DNA from: Adhaeretor mobilis
GTDB taxonomy: Bacteria; Planctomycetota; Planctomycetia; Pirellulales; Lacipirellulaceae
Reading direction: 5' to 3'
Length of the DNA: 64,000 nt
NCBI RefSeq assembly: GCF_007741515.1
Contig: NZ_CP036263.1
Location: forward strand, 2,233,501-2,297,500
The notes beneath the pieces are model-generated. The model was given only the letters and a program-made list of their open reading frames with translations, was not told where the DNA came from and made no database searches. Both the position numbers and the translations under genes were made by a program. The first letter of the stretch is position 1. Each line of letters opens with the position of its first letter. Below, piece after piece: positions 17,114 to 25,941 of this stretch.

Positions 17114-17155
17114 GGGTAAAACGTCAGGAAGAAATCTTGTCGGTAGACATCTCGC

Positions 17156-18679
17156 TTACATAATTGCGAAGTAATTCTCCACAGCGTAGTCGATGTACTC
17201 ATGTGACATCTGGGGCTGCTTGTCGATGTAGCGGCAGTAATTCACCACTTGCAGCAGCAGGTCGCGTGGCTGGCAGCAGCGAAACGGTCGATTCATCTTC
17301 TTGTAGTGATCTTCGACTAAGTAGTTCACGCACTCCGCGTCGTAGGGAATGCCCACGATTGGTGCCATAATTTCAAACAGCTTGCGGAATTCTTCTTCAG
17401 ACGGATCGCCGACTTCAATCTTGTAGGGTATTCGACGCAGGAACGCATCATCGACCAAATCCTTGGGCTCCAAGTTGGTCGAGAAGATAATCAGTTGGTC
17501 GAACGGCACCTGAATCTTCTTGCCGTTCACGCATTGAAGAAAGTCGTAACGTTTTTCCAACGGTACGATCCAACGGTTGAGCAACTCATCGGTGGTCATC
17601 CTCTGTCGACCAAAGTCGTCGATCACTAACGTGCCACAATTGCTCTTGAGCTGAATGGAAGCTTCGCTCACGTTGCTGCCACTGCTGGCCTTGACTTCCA
17701 GTTCGTTCATGGTGAGCTCGCCACCCACCACGATCGTAGGGCGGCGGATTCGCACCCAACGTAAATCGACAGCCTGATCGTTAAGCGGTCCGCTCGTGTG
17801 CTCCAAAGGAGCTTCTTCGTGGAGGCCTGGGTCGAACACCCGCATAATTTCGCCATCGATCCCAATCGACCGTGGTACCCAGATGCAATCGCCAAAGGCG
17901 CTCGTAACACGTTCGGCGATACTTGTTTTACCATTGCCCGGCATGCCGTACAGGAAGAGTCCGCGGCCGGAATTCACTGCTGGGCCCAGTCGGCGGAGCA
18001 TGTCGGGGTTGATTAGTAGGTCAGAAAATGCCCGCTTGAGGTCGGTCTCGGTGGGATGCAATTTGGCGATCGATTGTTGCTTGACGCTATCGATGTAAGC
18101 CTCGAGGGTTACCGGAGCAGCACCGAAGTAGCTGCACGTTTCGGTGAGTTTCTTGGCGCGTTCGCGGCCCATGTCGGTGGGCTGATAGATATAATCGTTC
18201 ATCGGTGCCGAGCCGCGGAAGGCAACCAATTGGGCAGTCTTCATGTCTTGCAGTACGGGCTCAACAAGGCGGAAGGGCAGGGCGTGCTGTTCGGCAATAC
18301 CGCGACCACTGATGTCTCCACAGGCGGCAAGCGCCTTGAGCACGAGATGCTCCAACTGCCCTTCACTCACGCCGGCAGCATCCAGCGTGTCTGGTTCGAG
18401 GGGTTTCCAATCATTCCGGCCATCCTCGACGGGGGGACTGGAATTAACTGAAGGAGCGGCTCCCGGACGAGACGAAGGGAGTACCTCTTCGTTACCACCT
18501 TCGTTGGAAGTGGGGGGGATTGGTGCAGACGCAGTATCTGGGGCAGAGGTTGAAGGTGACGGAGGAGTTACCGAACTTGTCGTTACCTCTTTGCCTGCTA
18601 GCTGATTGATTCTTGCCAAGAGCGATTCGAGATCAGTTTGCGAATCAGCGTCGGCAGATGGAGATTGGAGTTCGTTCAT
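17156..18679 (-). CDS. AAA+ ATPase with N-terminal winged-helix-like region, unknown role
   Basis: A 507-residue protein. Residues 1-95 are a disordered Pro/Ser/Thr-rich leader. Residues about 100-190 look like a small helical, winged-helix-type domain ([42 protein letters not shown]). Residues about 230-500 are the ATPase: Walker [16 protein letters not shown], Walker [14 protein letters not shown], sensor-like [27 protein letters not shown], and an arginine-rich C-terminal helix region. The MNELQSPS start at 18679 is chosen because the upstream part of the frame looks random. The K+ channel gene follows 95 bases later on the same strand. Homologues exist in other planctomycetes, to my memory, but no function is known. 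Confidence 0.8.
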   Translation of the reverse strand: MNELQSPSADADSQTDLESLLARINQLAGKEVTTSSVTPPSPSTSAPDTASAPIPPTSNEGGNEEVLPSSRPGAAPSVNSSPPVEDGRNDWKPLEPDTLDAAGVSEGQLEHLVLKALAACGDISGRGIAEQHALPFRLVEPVLQDMKTAQLVAFRGSAPMNDYIYQPTDMGRERAKKLTETCSYFGAAPVTLEAYIDSVKQQSIAKLHPTETDLKRAFSDLLINPDMLRRLGPAVNSGRGLFLYGMPGNGKTSIAERVTSAFGDCIWVPRSIGIDGEIMRVFDPGLHEEAPLEHTSGPLNDQAVDLRWVRIRRPTIVVGGELTMNELEVKASSGSNVSEASIQLKSNCGTLVIDDFGRQRMTTDELLNRWIVPLEKRYDFLQCVNGKKIQVPFDQLIIFSTNLEPKDLVDDAFLRRIPYKIEVGDPSEEEFRKLFEIMAPIVGIPYDAECVNYLVEDHYKKMNRPFRCCQPRDLLLQVVNYCRYIDKQPQMSHEYIDYAVENYFAIM

Positions 18680-18968
18680 CGGAGGCTCGTCTAACTTGTT
18701 TGTCTTAGTGTTTTCGGTGGCCCTTCCCCGCGCATGATGCCGGAAACAGCCTGACTGCGGCCGATCAAGCGGCAACTTAAGTTAGGTTGCGGAATGCCAC
18801 CCAGCAAACTTCAGTCGAGAAGCAACCCATCTGGAGAGCGGTCGTACCGGATGTGACAAATCTGCGGGGCATTTCCATGAGTGCGAGCGATTTGGCGGTG
18901 ACTCACAGCACGCTGGCAACTAACTTGGAGTATTCGCCCAGCTAATGCACCACTTACGCAGCAAACGA

Positions 18969-19823
18969 ATGCAACTGATTATTACCGCCGTTGGTCCCGA
19001 CAATCGTGGGCTTGCCGATCCGATCGTCCACTGCGCGACCGAGCACGGAGCGAACATCTCGGAAATCCAGATGTACGACCACGATGAGGAGAGTGTATTC
19101 TCCATGCTCACACGCGTCAGCGTGGAGCCCGAGCAGGTCGAGCCACTCCAGGCTGACATGGTGGAAGTGAGCGAACGAACAGGCCTGTCGATTCGCACCT
19201 GGTCGCCTCCCCAGGGCGTGCGGCGACCTCGGTTGGCAATCTGCTGTACTTACCGCGACGAAACACCGCGGGCAATTCTGGAAGCGATCGCCGACAACCG
19301 CATTGCCGCCGACGCAGCAGTGATGATTAGCAACCGCAAGAAGTGTAAATCGTTGGCTGAGGAGTTCGATGTGCCATGGTTCTCAATTGGCGACGACGAA
19401 GGGCGAGCCAATGACGAACGCCTGATTGAAATATGCGACGAGCACGACATCGACTACATCATCCTTGCCCGCTACATGCGAGTGCTACCCCCGTCGAGCT
19501 GTTGGAAGTATGCCGGCGGGCGAATCATCAACTTGCACCATGGCCTACTACCCAGCTTCCCCGGCATGCGGCCCTATCATGATGCGTTTGCTGTACGGAT
19601 GCTTACTTTCGGTGCAACGTGTCACTTTATTGTGCCGGAGCTCGATGCAGGTAACCAAATCATCAACCAGACGACATTTACTGTAGCGCCTGGTACCTTG
19701 CGCGAGGAGATCATCGATCGAGGCCAAGCGGAAAACGAACCGGTTTGCTTAGCTGAAGGCGTGCGGCGTGTGGTTGATGGTGAGGTGGAGTTGCACTTCA
19801 ATCGCGTCGTTGCGCGAAAGTGA
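18969..19823 (+). CDS. purU: Formyltetrahydrofolate deformylase (PurU-like)
   Basis: Hydrolyses 10-formyl-THF to formate and THF, balancing the one-carbon pool. It is 284 residues from MQLIITAVGPDNRGLADPIV; an ATG at 18945 would add 8 residues. Residues 1-80 are an ACT regulatory domain. The catalytic formyltransferase fold follows, with RPRLAICCTYRDETPRAIL, YIILARYMRVLPPS, INLHHGLLPSFPGMRPYHDA (catalytic Asn and His) and VPELDAGNQI (catalytic Asp). The Asn-His-Asp triad of the family is thus complete. Confidence 0.88.
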   Translation: MQLIITAVGPDNRGLADPIVHCATEHGANISEIQMYDHDEESVFSMLTRVSVEPEQVEPLQADMVEVSERTGLSIRTWSPPQGVRRPRLAICCTYRDETPRAILEAIADNRIAADAAVMISNRKKCKSLAEEFDVPWFSIGDDEGRANDERLIEICDEHDIDYIILARYMRVLPPSSCWKYAGGRIINLHHGLLPSFPGMRPYHDAFAVRMLTFGATCHFIVPELDAGNQIINQTTFTVAPGTLREEIIDRGQAENEPVCLAEGVRRVVDGEVELHFNRVVARK

Positions 19824-19863
19824 GCGTGGATGAGGCCTATTCCACAGATCAAGAGGTAACCAG

Positions 19864-20340
19864 ATGTTCTCAGCTCAGCTTACCTGCTCTGAGTGTCAGT
19901 GGCGGACTGTTTGTGGTGAGGAGCAAGTTGCCAAGCGATTGAGAAAGCTCGGGCTACTGCGACGAGCCGCAGAACCGCCGGTTGAGATGCTGCAGGAATT
20001 GCTGATCAGCCATGGCAGCCAGCTCAAATGTGACCAGTGTGAAGCTGTTGGGCTCGCGGTAAGCGATCCAGCGGTTGACGAATTTGACGAAGCTGGTGAT
20101 TGGCAGCAAGCGATTCTTTGTGAAGTTTGTCGCAAGCCAATCTCCGAGGAGCGGTTAGAATTTATGCCCAAGGCGACCCGTTGTGTGAAATGCCAGTCGG
20201 CGGAAGATCGCGGTGAAGTCGAGGAGGAGTTCGATTATTGCCCCAAGTGCGGATCGCTCATGGAGTTGCGAACCAGCCGCGGTGGTGGGATCACGCGGTA
20301 CAAGCTGTTCTGCACCGGCAGTCCTAGTTGCCGCGTGTAG
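19864..20340 (+). CDS. Zinc-finger protein, DksA/TraR-like C4 motif
   Basis: A 158-residue soluble protein with four cysteine clusters: CSECQWRTVCG at the N-terminus, KCDQCE near 58, CEVCRKPISEERLEFMPKATRCVKCQ (residues about 88-113), which matches the C4 zinc finger of DksA/TraR proteins, and a C-terminal YCPKCGSLMELRTSRGGG, CTGSPSC zinc ribbon like those of topoisomerase tails. The coiled-coil tip that DksA inserts into RNA polymerase is absent, so a DksA role should not be assumed. The start ATG has AGAGG nearby. It lies 40 bases after purU in the same direction. Confidence 0.75.
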   Translation: MFSAQLTCSECQWRTVCGEEQVAKRLRKLGLLRRAAEPPVEMLQELLISHGSQLKCDQCEAVGLAVSDPAVDEFDEAGDWQQAILCEVCRKPISEERLEFMPKATRCVKCQSAEDRGEVEEEFDYCPKCGSLMELRTSRGGGITRYKLFCTGSPSCRV

Positions 20341-20376
20341 TTTTGATTTGTGTCGAATAGGAGATTGTTTTGTTGA

Positions 20377-20551
20377 TTTCTCGCAAAGACGCAAAGGCGC
20401 GAAGACCTGGATTGAATAATGAAACAACAAAGCGCACAGACATAGCTTCCATCCCCAATGAGAACCCAAAGTAGAAAAAGAGAATAGGGATTTTAGCGCC
20501 TTTGCGAGAAATTCCTTATCCCGCATGATCTCCGTGTGCTCCGCGCCTCCG
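20377..20551. repeat. Intergenic inverted repeat, ACCACAGAG family, copy 2
   Basis: Left arm ATTTCTCGCAAAGACGCAAA continuing GGCGCG (from 20377); right arm near 20491-20512 reads, reverse-complemented, AATTTCTCGCAAAGGCGC. An outer CCACGGAGGCGCGGAG-type segment is present on the right side only (20530-20551, read on the minus strand), ending 10 bases before the rlmKL start. Confidence 0.75.
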
Positions 20552-20561
20552 TGGTAAATAA

Positions 20562-22841
20562 ATGAACTTAATCGCTACCGCTGCTTTTGGACTCGAAGCG
20601 ATCGTTGTGCGCGAGTTGAAAGCGTTGGGCTACGAAGCAAAGGTCATACGTCCTGGGAGGATTGGCTTTCAAGGGGACGCTTCGGCCATCGCACGGGCAA
20701 ACCTTTGGTTGCGCTGTTCAGATCGCGTGCTCGTAGAGCTAGCTAACTTCCCTGCGGCAGACTTCGATGCGCTGTTCGACCAAACCAAAGCTTTGGATTG
20801 GGAAACCTGGATGACTGCCGACGCGGAGATCCCAGTTCGCGGGCGCTCGCGCAAGTCGCAACTCACCAGCGTGCCAGCGGTACAGAGAACCGTGAAGAAG
20901 GCCATCGTAGAGCGTTTGCAATCGCAATATGGCAGCGAACTCCCCGAGACGGGTCCCTCGGTGCCTGTGGAAATCTCCATCGTTGAGGATCAAGCTTCGC
21001 TCGATATGGATACCACGGGCCACGGACTGCACCGTCGTGGCTATCGCAAGCTGGCTGCTGAAGCGCAGTTGCGCGAAACGCTGGCGGCGGCATTGGTGCA
21101 GTTGAGCTTTTGGAAGCCAGGACGCCCGCTCGTCGATCCTTTCTGCGGCACGGGCACGATTGTGATTGAAGCGGCCATGCAAGGCCGCAACCTGGCGCCG
21201 GGCAGGAATCGCGATTTTCTCGCAGAGCAATGGCCGGCGATTTCCGGTGAAGTTTGGAAGGTGTCCCGCGAAGAGGCCGCGGACCTCGCTCTGCCGAACC
21301 TCGAAGAGACGATCATCGGCTGGGACAAGAATGCAGAAGTGCTCAGCTTGGCCAGATATCATGCTGAGCAAGCCGGCGTGGCTGGCGATATTCATTTCCA
21401 GCAAGCGGAGTTCATCGACCTCACCAGCAAGCGTGACTACGGCTGCCTGATCACCAACCCGCCCTACGGCGAGCGTATGGGTTGGGACGACGAGATCGAG
21501 GCGCTCTATGAGTCGATGCCTGAGGTGTTCCGCCGGCTCAAAACTTGGTCGCATTACGTGCTGACTTCGCGCTCGGATTTTGAAAAGCTCCTCGGACAGA
21601 AGGCGGATCGTCGTCGTAAGTTGTTCAACGCCCAGATCGAATGTACGTACTACCAGTTCTACGGGCCTCGGCCGCCACGAGATGGGTCGGCAACGCCTGA
21701 GACAAGTAGCGGCGAAGACGCAAGCGAGAGTGTAGGTCGTAGTCCCAGGGTGGATCAAGATGTTGGCGAGGAAGTAGGCCGCGATGCCAATGCTGATCAA
21801 ACCAGTCACGAGTTACGGCACGAAGCTGAGGAAGCACGAACTCCACCGTCGCAACCAGCCCCGGCGTTCGGTGGCCTGCCACCGGAGGCGAAGCGCCAAG
21901 CTGAGGAGTTTGCCAATCGCCTGAAGAAGCGAGCCCGGCACTTGCGGCGCTGGCCGAAGCAGCGGGGCATCGGTTGTTATCGATTGTACGAGCGCGACAT
22001 TCCTGAGATTCCGCTGGTTGTTGACCGGTACGAAGATGCTTTGCACATGGCGGAGTTCGAACGACCTCACGAGCGCACTCCCGCAGAACATGCAGACTGG
22101 CTTGACTTGATGGCCAAGACCGCCTCGAAAGCCCTGGAAATCGAGCGTTCCCAGGTTTTCATGAAGCACCGTGCGCGGCAACGTGGGACCGACCAGTACC
22201 AGCGTGTCGGCAATCACAGCTTCATCAAAACGGTGGAAGAAGCGGGGCTAAAATTCAAGGTCAACCTGTCCGACTTTCTCGACACGGGGCTCTTCCTCGA
22301 TCATCGAGTAACACGCTCCATGGTGCGCGAACAGGCAGAAGGTAAGCGGTTTCTCAATCTGTTTGCGTACACCGGTTCCTTCAGCGTCTATGCGGCAGCC
22401 GGTGGTGCGCTGGAAACCGTGACGGTAGATCTCTCACAGAACTATCTCGACTGGGCTGCTGAGAACATGCAGCTGAACGACTTCACAGGACCACAGCATC
22501 AATTCGTTGCCGAAGACACGCTTGAGTTTCTCGATCAAACGATCGCACGGGGAGACGAAGAGCGTTTTGGTCTTGTGGTCGTCGATCCGCCAACGTTTTC
22601 CAACAGCAAACGGTTGGATCGCGACTGGGACGTGCAGCGTGATCATGTGGAACTGCTGCAAAAGACGATTGCCGTTACAAGTCCTGGCGGCGTGATTTAC
22701 TTTTCTACCAATTCGAGACGCTTCAAGTTCGATGCTGCGGCAGTCGAGGGCGCCACTTCCCGCGAAATCAGTAAGCAGACCGTGCCGGAGGACTTTCGGA
22801 ATAGGCGGATTCACCGTTGCTGGCGGATCGTGAAAGGGTGA
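20562..22841 (+). CDS. rlmKL: Bifunctional 23S rRNA methyltransferase RlmKL
   Basis: A 759-residue fusion modifying 23S rRNA: the RlmL half makes m2G and the RlmK half m7G (2445 and 2069 in E. coli numbering). Residues about 45-155 are a THUMP domain. Residues 160-365 are the first methyltransferase with VDPFCGTGTIVIEAAM and the catalytic motif TNPPYGERMG. Residues about 366-450 are an acidic, Ser/Glu-rich linker longer than in E. coli. Residues 455-759 are RlmK with FLNLFAYTGSFSVYAA and VVDPPTFSNSKR. The last 33 codons (22743-22841) occur again in diverged form at 23442-23540. Confidence 0.96.
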   Translation: MNLIATAAFGLEAIVVRELKALGYEAKVIRPGRIGFQGDASAIARANLWLRCSDRVLVELANFPAADFDALFDQTKALDWETWMTADAEIPVRGRSRKSQLTSVPAVQRTVKKAIVERLQSQYGSELPETGPSVPVEISIVEDQASLDMDTTGHGLHRRGYRKLAAEAQLRETLAAALVQLSFWKPGRPLVDPFCGTGTIVIEAAMQGRNLAPGRNRDFLAEQWPAISGEVWKVSREEAADLALPNLEETIIGWDKNAEVLSLARYHAEQAGVAGDIHFQQAEFIDLTSKRDYGCLITNPPYGERMGWDDEIEALYESMPEVFRRLKTWSHYVLTSRSDFEKLLGQKADRRRKLFNAQIECTYYQFYGPRPPRDGSATPETSSGEDASESVGRSPRVDQDVGEEVGRDANADQTSHELRHEAEEARTPPSQPAPAFGGLPPEAKRQAEEFANRLKKRARHLRRWPKQRGIGCYRLYERDIPEIPLVVDRYEDALHMAEFERPHERTPAEHADWLDLMAKTASKALEIERSQVFMKHRARQRGTDQYQRVGNHSFIKTVEEAGLKFKVNLSDFLDTGLFLDHRVTRSMVREQAEGKRFLNLFAYTGSFSVYAAAGGALETVTVDLSQNYLDWAAENMQLNDFTGPQHQFVAEDTLEFLDQTIARGDEERFGLVVVDPPTFSNSKRLDRDWDVQRDHVELLQKTIAVTSPGGVIYFSTNSRRFKFDAAAVEGATSREISKQTVPEDFRNRRIHRCWRIVKG

Positions 22842-22862
22842 ATTCCCTGAGAGTGTTAGCAC

Positions 22863-22877
22863 GCATCGTCCCGATGC
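22863..22877. repeat. Short palindrome, copy 2 (inverted)
   Basis: GCATCGTCCCGATGC, the reverse complement of 17099-17113, 21 bases past the rlmKL stop codon. It could act as a 3' end hairpin, although no U-tract follows. Confidence 0.55.
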
Positions 22878-22987
22878 CGTTTAGTAGCGTTGTCGTTCAT
22901 GAGCATCAGAGGAACGGTCAGGGGAAGCTGGTACAATAATCTCACTCTTCCGCTGCCAATCAAACCTCATTTCCCTGGGCTGACGAG

Positions 22988-23380
22988 ATGATTATCATTA
23001 TTCTCTTGCTTGTGGTAGCACTACCTATCGCCTGGTTTATATCTGAATTTCAACCGAGTCGAGGCCTCAGAGTAGTATTGGGCGTCGCTGCACTTTCGAT
23101 GTCGTTTGGTGTCGCTTGGGTCGTTGGTTCACTTGAGCGGTTAAATTTGAATTCTCTCTACGGCGCAGCTAGCAAAGATCTCATCGAGAATACCATTGTT
23201 GAATTGGAAAACGGCAATACGGATCGGGTGATTCAGGGAATGCGCAAGCTTCGTTCAGGGTTTCATCCGAGCTATGAAACACACGATGACTTCGACAAAA
23301 AGGTTGACGAGTACTTGCAGGCTATTTCGAATTCTCCCATACGGCATGACCCTGGCGATCCAAGTTGGGCTGGGGAGTAG
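22988..23380 (+). CDS. Small membrane protein (130 aa), unknown
   Basis: Starts MIIIILLLVVALPIAWFISE, a first membrane helix, followed by a second at about residues 28-50 (LRVVLGVAALSMSFGVAWVV). The remaining 80 residues are soluble and mixed-charge (SKDLIENTIVELENGNTDRV). GACGAG precedes the ATG. I recognise no family. The base composition looks AT-richer than in the flanking genes. The gene sits exactly between the real 3' end of rlmKL and a second, diverged copy of that 3' end, which suggests it arrived as part of an insertion. Confidence 0.62.
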   Translation: MIIIILLLVVALPIAWFISEFQPSRGLRVVLGVAALSMSFGVAWVVGSLERLNLNSLYGAASKDLIENTIVELENGNTDRVIQGMRKLRSGFHPSYETHDDFDKKVDEYLQAISNSPIRHDPGDPSWAGE

Positions 23381-23441
23381 CTTCCTATCTCGCTTGAGAT
23401 ACGGGAAAAAAAGACGCTCGCCGTAGCAAGTCACGGCGTTA

Positions 23442-23540
23442 GTCGAGAGCGCCAGTGTTCGAGAAATCAGCAAGCAGACCGTGCCAGAAGACTCTCGCAA
23501 TAAGCGAATTCACCGTTGTTGGCGGATCGTGAAGGGATGA
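23442..23540 (+). pseudogene. Remnant: last 33 codons of an rlmKL gene
   Basis: Translates as VESASVREISKQTVPEDSRN then KRIHRCWRIVKG and stop; the genuine rlmKL tail is VEGATSREISKQTVPEDFRN then RRIHRCWRIVKG and stop. By my hand count 83 of 99 bases and 27 of 32 residues agree, and nine of the sixteen differences are silent third-position changes. That pattern means the copy diverged while still coding, so it comes from another rlmKL allele, not from a recent local duplication. Nothing upstream of 23442 matches rlmKL. Confidence 0.85.
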
Positions 23541-23554
23541 GCTCTGGGGTGGCA

Positions 23555-23760
23555 TGGGTAGCACCGACACTTCCTCCTCCAATCGCATGAGGATTACTAA
23601 ATGCCTGCAAGGGAGGGGGGTCGGTGTGCGCAGCACAGGAGGTTTTAGATAATCCTGAAGTTGGGTTAGAAGGCCTCTTGTCGCAAGCGACCCCGACACT
23701 TGTCCGAGTAATGCCTTACAGGAGGCAATCCGTTCTGCGGACGAAGTGTCGCGGCTATCC
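23555..23760 (+). repeat. 205-bp dispersed intergenic repeat, copy 2
   Basis: Full-length partner of 5477-5681 in opposite orientation. It begins 15 bases after the rlmKL remnant with GGCATGGGTAGCACCGACAC (partly shared with the 12684 repeat family) and ends GGACGAAGTGTCGCGGCTA. Inside are direct and inverted CCGACACTT units and a small hairpin, CTTGTCGCAAGCGACC-like. No conserved open frame. Confidence 0.85.
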
Positions 23761-23777
23761 TCTCCTATTAGCCCTTC

Positions 23778-25754
23778 CTAGCACATCTTTGCCAAGTACT
23801 CCCGCAACTCCGCCAGTTCACGTTCAAACCCGCTCGAAAGAATCGGGAACCGGCACCAAGTTTTCGGATCGAGGTTCTCATCATCTAAATGGAACGATGG
23901 CGCGTAACGTTCACGCTTCCATTGGTTGCGGCACCAAAGCGTAAAGAAACGTTCGACCCAAGTGCCCAATTGTTCCCTTGAATACTCACTCAACTCTGGC
24001 TGCAGTTCCTTGAACACCTCTAGCGGCATGAGGCGGTCGCGGATCGCCGCCCGTTCGATGGCGTCCAGCACAGCGTAGGGCATGAGGTCGGCTTCGTCGG
24101 TCTGTCCTTCTGAGGGCGGACGCAGCTCAGCGGTGGGAGCTTGCTTCGTAACTGCAGCGAGTGCCGGGAGCGGACCAACTCCTTGCGGGCCGGTCGTCTC
24201 CATCCAGCTTAGCCAATCGAGCAAGAACGCCTTGTCGATGCCGGCAATGGGAGAAAGCCCGCCGCACGTGTCGCCGTCCATTGTGGCGTAGCCAACAGCC
24301 GCCTCACTGCGATTGCTCGTGGCCAATAGCAACGCACCGCGAATGTTTGCCAACAGCCAAACGCTGGGCCCGCGAGCACGAGCTTGGATGTTTTGCAGCG
24401 ATACGTCGTCGGTTTCCCACGTCAGTTCACGACCGATCGCCTTAGAGACGGTCGTTGTGTAACCTTCAACGAGTTCATCGACGCTCCAGTGCAGGAATTC
24501 CGCCTCGAGTGCGCCGGCAACGCTCTCGGCAGCGTTGCGAGTGACCTCGCCGCTATTCTTGGTGGCTTGATAGACACAAGTGAGCAATCCTCTAACCGGC
24601 AAATGCGATTGCTCGCTGGACTGCTCCGCTAGGTATTCGAGTCGTTCGACGAAGCCAGCTTCGCCCAGTTCGTTACTTGCAAGCTTCACCATAAGCCATA
24701 CGAGCGTCGCCACTGCGGATGAGTCCGCACCGCCACTGAGCGAAACAACAAACCCGCGCGAGCGGCTCTTGCGCAGATAGTCGTGCAAGCCCAACGCCAC
24801 CGCCCGAGCGAACTCTTCCTCTTTCGGTGGCGGCGAAGCATCCCAGGGACTCATTTGCGTAGCCGGAATTGAATCGACAGCGCTCGGAAACTGAAACTCA
24901 CACGCCACCTCTGCTTGCGGCTTCGCCGCGCACAGTGCCTCCAATCGCTTCTCACGAATCGTTTCTAAATCAATATCTGCTGTCGCCATCGTTGAGTCAG
25001 CAAACGAGAGTCGCGGGCCCTCGGCAACGATTCGGTCACCGGCAGCGATGAGCGTACCCCCATCGAAGATGGCGCGTCCCGACTCATTGCCCAGTAAATT
25101 GCAATAAACGAACGCCACGTGGAACTCGCGGGCGGCCTGCTTGGCAAAATTGCGGCGGATTTCTTGCTTTCCAAATGCAAAGTGACTTGCGCTGGGGTTG
25201 AGAAGAATATCGATGCCCCGTTTCGCGAGTTGCATGCCGGGGCGATTCTCGACCCACGCGTCGCGACAGATTTCGAAGCCTATCTTTATGCCCTGACAAT
25301 CAAAAACAAGGTCGCCGACAGGATAGCTCTTGCCCTCAATCTCGACTTGTGAAGTTTTCCCCTGCGGCCACGGATGGAACCAGCGCGGCTCGTAATGAAT
25401 ACCATCGCCGGCCAAATACTGCTTCACAGCGAAACCGACAAGCGTGCCGTCGGCAATCAATGCGGAGGCGTTGTACAACACACCGTCTACGACCAGCGGT
25501 AGACCGACGGTCGTTACCATGCCGTGGGTATCTGGCAGCAGCTTGAGCAACACTTCTAGTGAAGTCTGCTGGACTCCCTTGGCGAAGAAGGTATCTTCGC
25601 ACCCATAGGCGCTGATGCACAGTTCGGGGAGGCAGAGTAGAGCGGCGCCCGCTTCTCGCGCGGCATCGAGCGCAGCGACGATTCGTAGTCGATTACCTTC
25701 CCAATCGAGCGGTATCTGGTTCAGTGAAGCGGCTGCTAAGCGGATTTTCGGCAC
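23778..25754 (-). CDS. nadE: Glutamine-dependent NAD+ synthetase
   Basis: Final step of NAD synthesis, amidating deamido-NAD with ammonia from glutamine. It is 658 residues with a GTG start at 25754 (MPKIRLAAASLNQIPLDWEG). Residues 1-270 are a nitrilase-fold glutaminase with the whole Glu-Lys-Cys triad: LCLPELCISAYG (Glu), VKQYLAGDGIHYEPRWF (Lys), IGFEICRDAW (Cys). Residues about 310-640 are the ATP-dependent synthetase with the PP-loop SLSGGADSSAVATLVW, then TSNRSEAAVGYATMDGDTCGG. Typical length for the two-domain form. Confidence 0.96.
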   Translation of the reverse strand: MPKIRLAAASLNQIPLDWEGNRLRIVAALDAAREAGAALLCLPELCISAYGCEDTFFAKGVQQTSLEVLLKLLPDTHGMVTTVGLPLVVDGVLYNASALIADGTLVGFAVKQYLAGDGIHYEPRWFHPWPQGKTSQVEIEGKSYPVGDLVFDCQGIKIGFEICRDAWVENRPGMQLAKRGIDILLNPSASHFAFGKQEIRRNFAKQAAREFHVAFVYCNLLGNESGRAIFDGGTLIAAGDRIVAEGPRLSFADSTMATADIDLETIREKRLEALCAAKPQAEVACEFQFPSAVDSIPATQMSPWDASPPPKEEEFARAVALGLHDYLRKSRSRGFVVSLSGGADSSAVATLVWLMVKLASNELGEAGFVERLEYLAEQSSEQSHLPVRGLLTCVYQATKNSGEVTRNAAESVAGALEAEFLHWSVDELVEGYTTTVSKAIGRELTWETDDVSLQNIQARARGPSVWLLANIRGALLLATSNRSEAAVGYATMDGDTCGGLSPIAGIDKAFLLDWLSWMETTGPQGVGPLPALAAVTKQAPTAELRPPSEGQTDEADLMPYAVLDAIERAAIRDRLMPLEVFKELQPELSEYSREQLGTWVERFFTLWCRNQWKRERYAPSFHLDDENLDPKTWCRFPILSSGFERELAELREYLAKMC

Positions 25755-25773
25755 GTGTTAGTCGCTGTCGGTT

Positions 25774-25925
25774 AGGTCTCGCGCAGAGACGCAGTGTTTC
25801 AAATGGTATGCTGTAGAACTGGAAAAAAATTCACACCTGCCTTTTCAGGACATACACAGGAGATAGTCCCCATTGTATCTCTCTGCGTCTCTGCGTCTCT
25901 GCGTCTCTGCGTCTCTGTGGCGAAT
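25774..25925. repeat. Intergenic inverted repeat with 8-bp tandem repeat, family copy 3
   Basis: The left side reads CTCGCGCAGAGACGCAGTG. The right side (25880-25919) is five tandem units of TCTCTGCG, the last changed to TCTCTGTG. The arms are complementary, so a hairpin can form. It lies between nadE and cinA, both minus strand. The octamer run is a likely slippage site. Confidence 0.75.
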
Positions 25926-25941
25926 CCTAGTTACCAAGATT

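Noticed and set aside
20739-21809. Long minus-strand open frame (356 codons) inside rlmKL
   Set aside because: It is fully antisense to a well-supported gene, has no domain and reflects codon bias of the coding strand.
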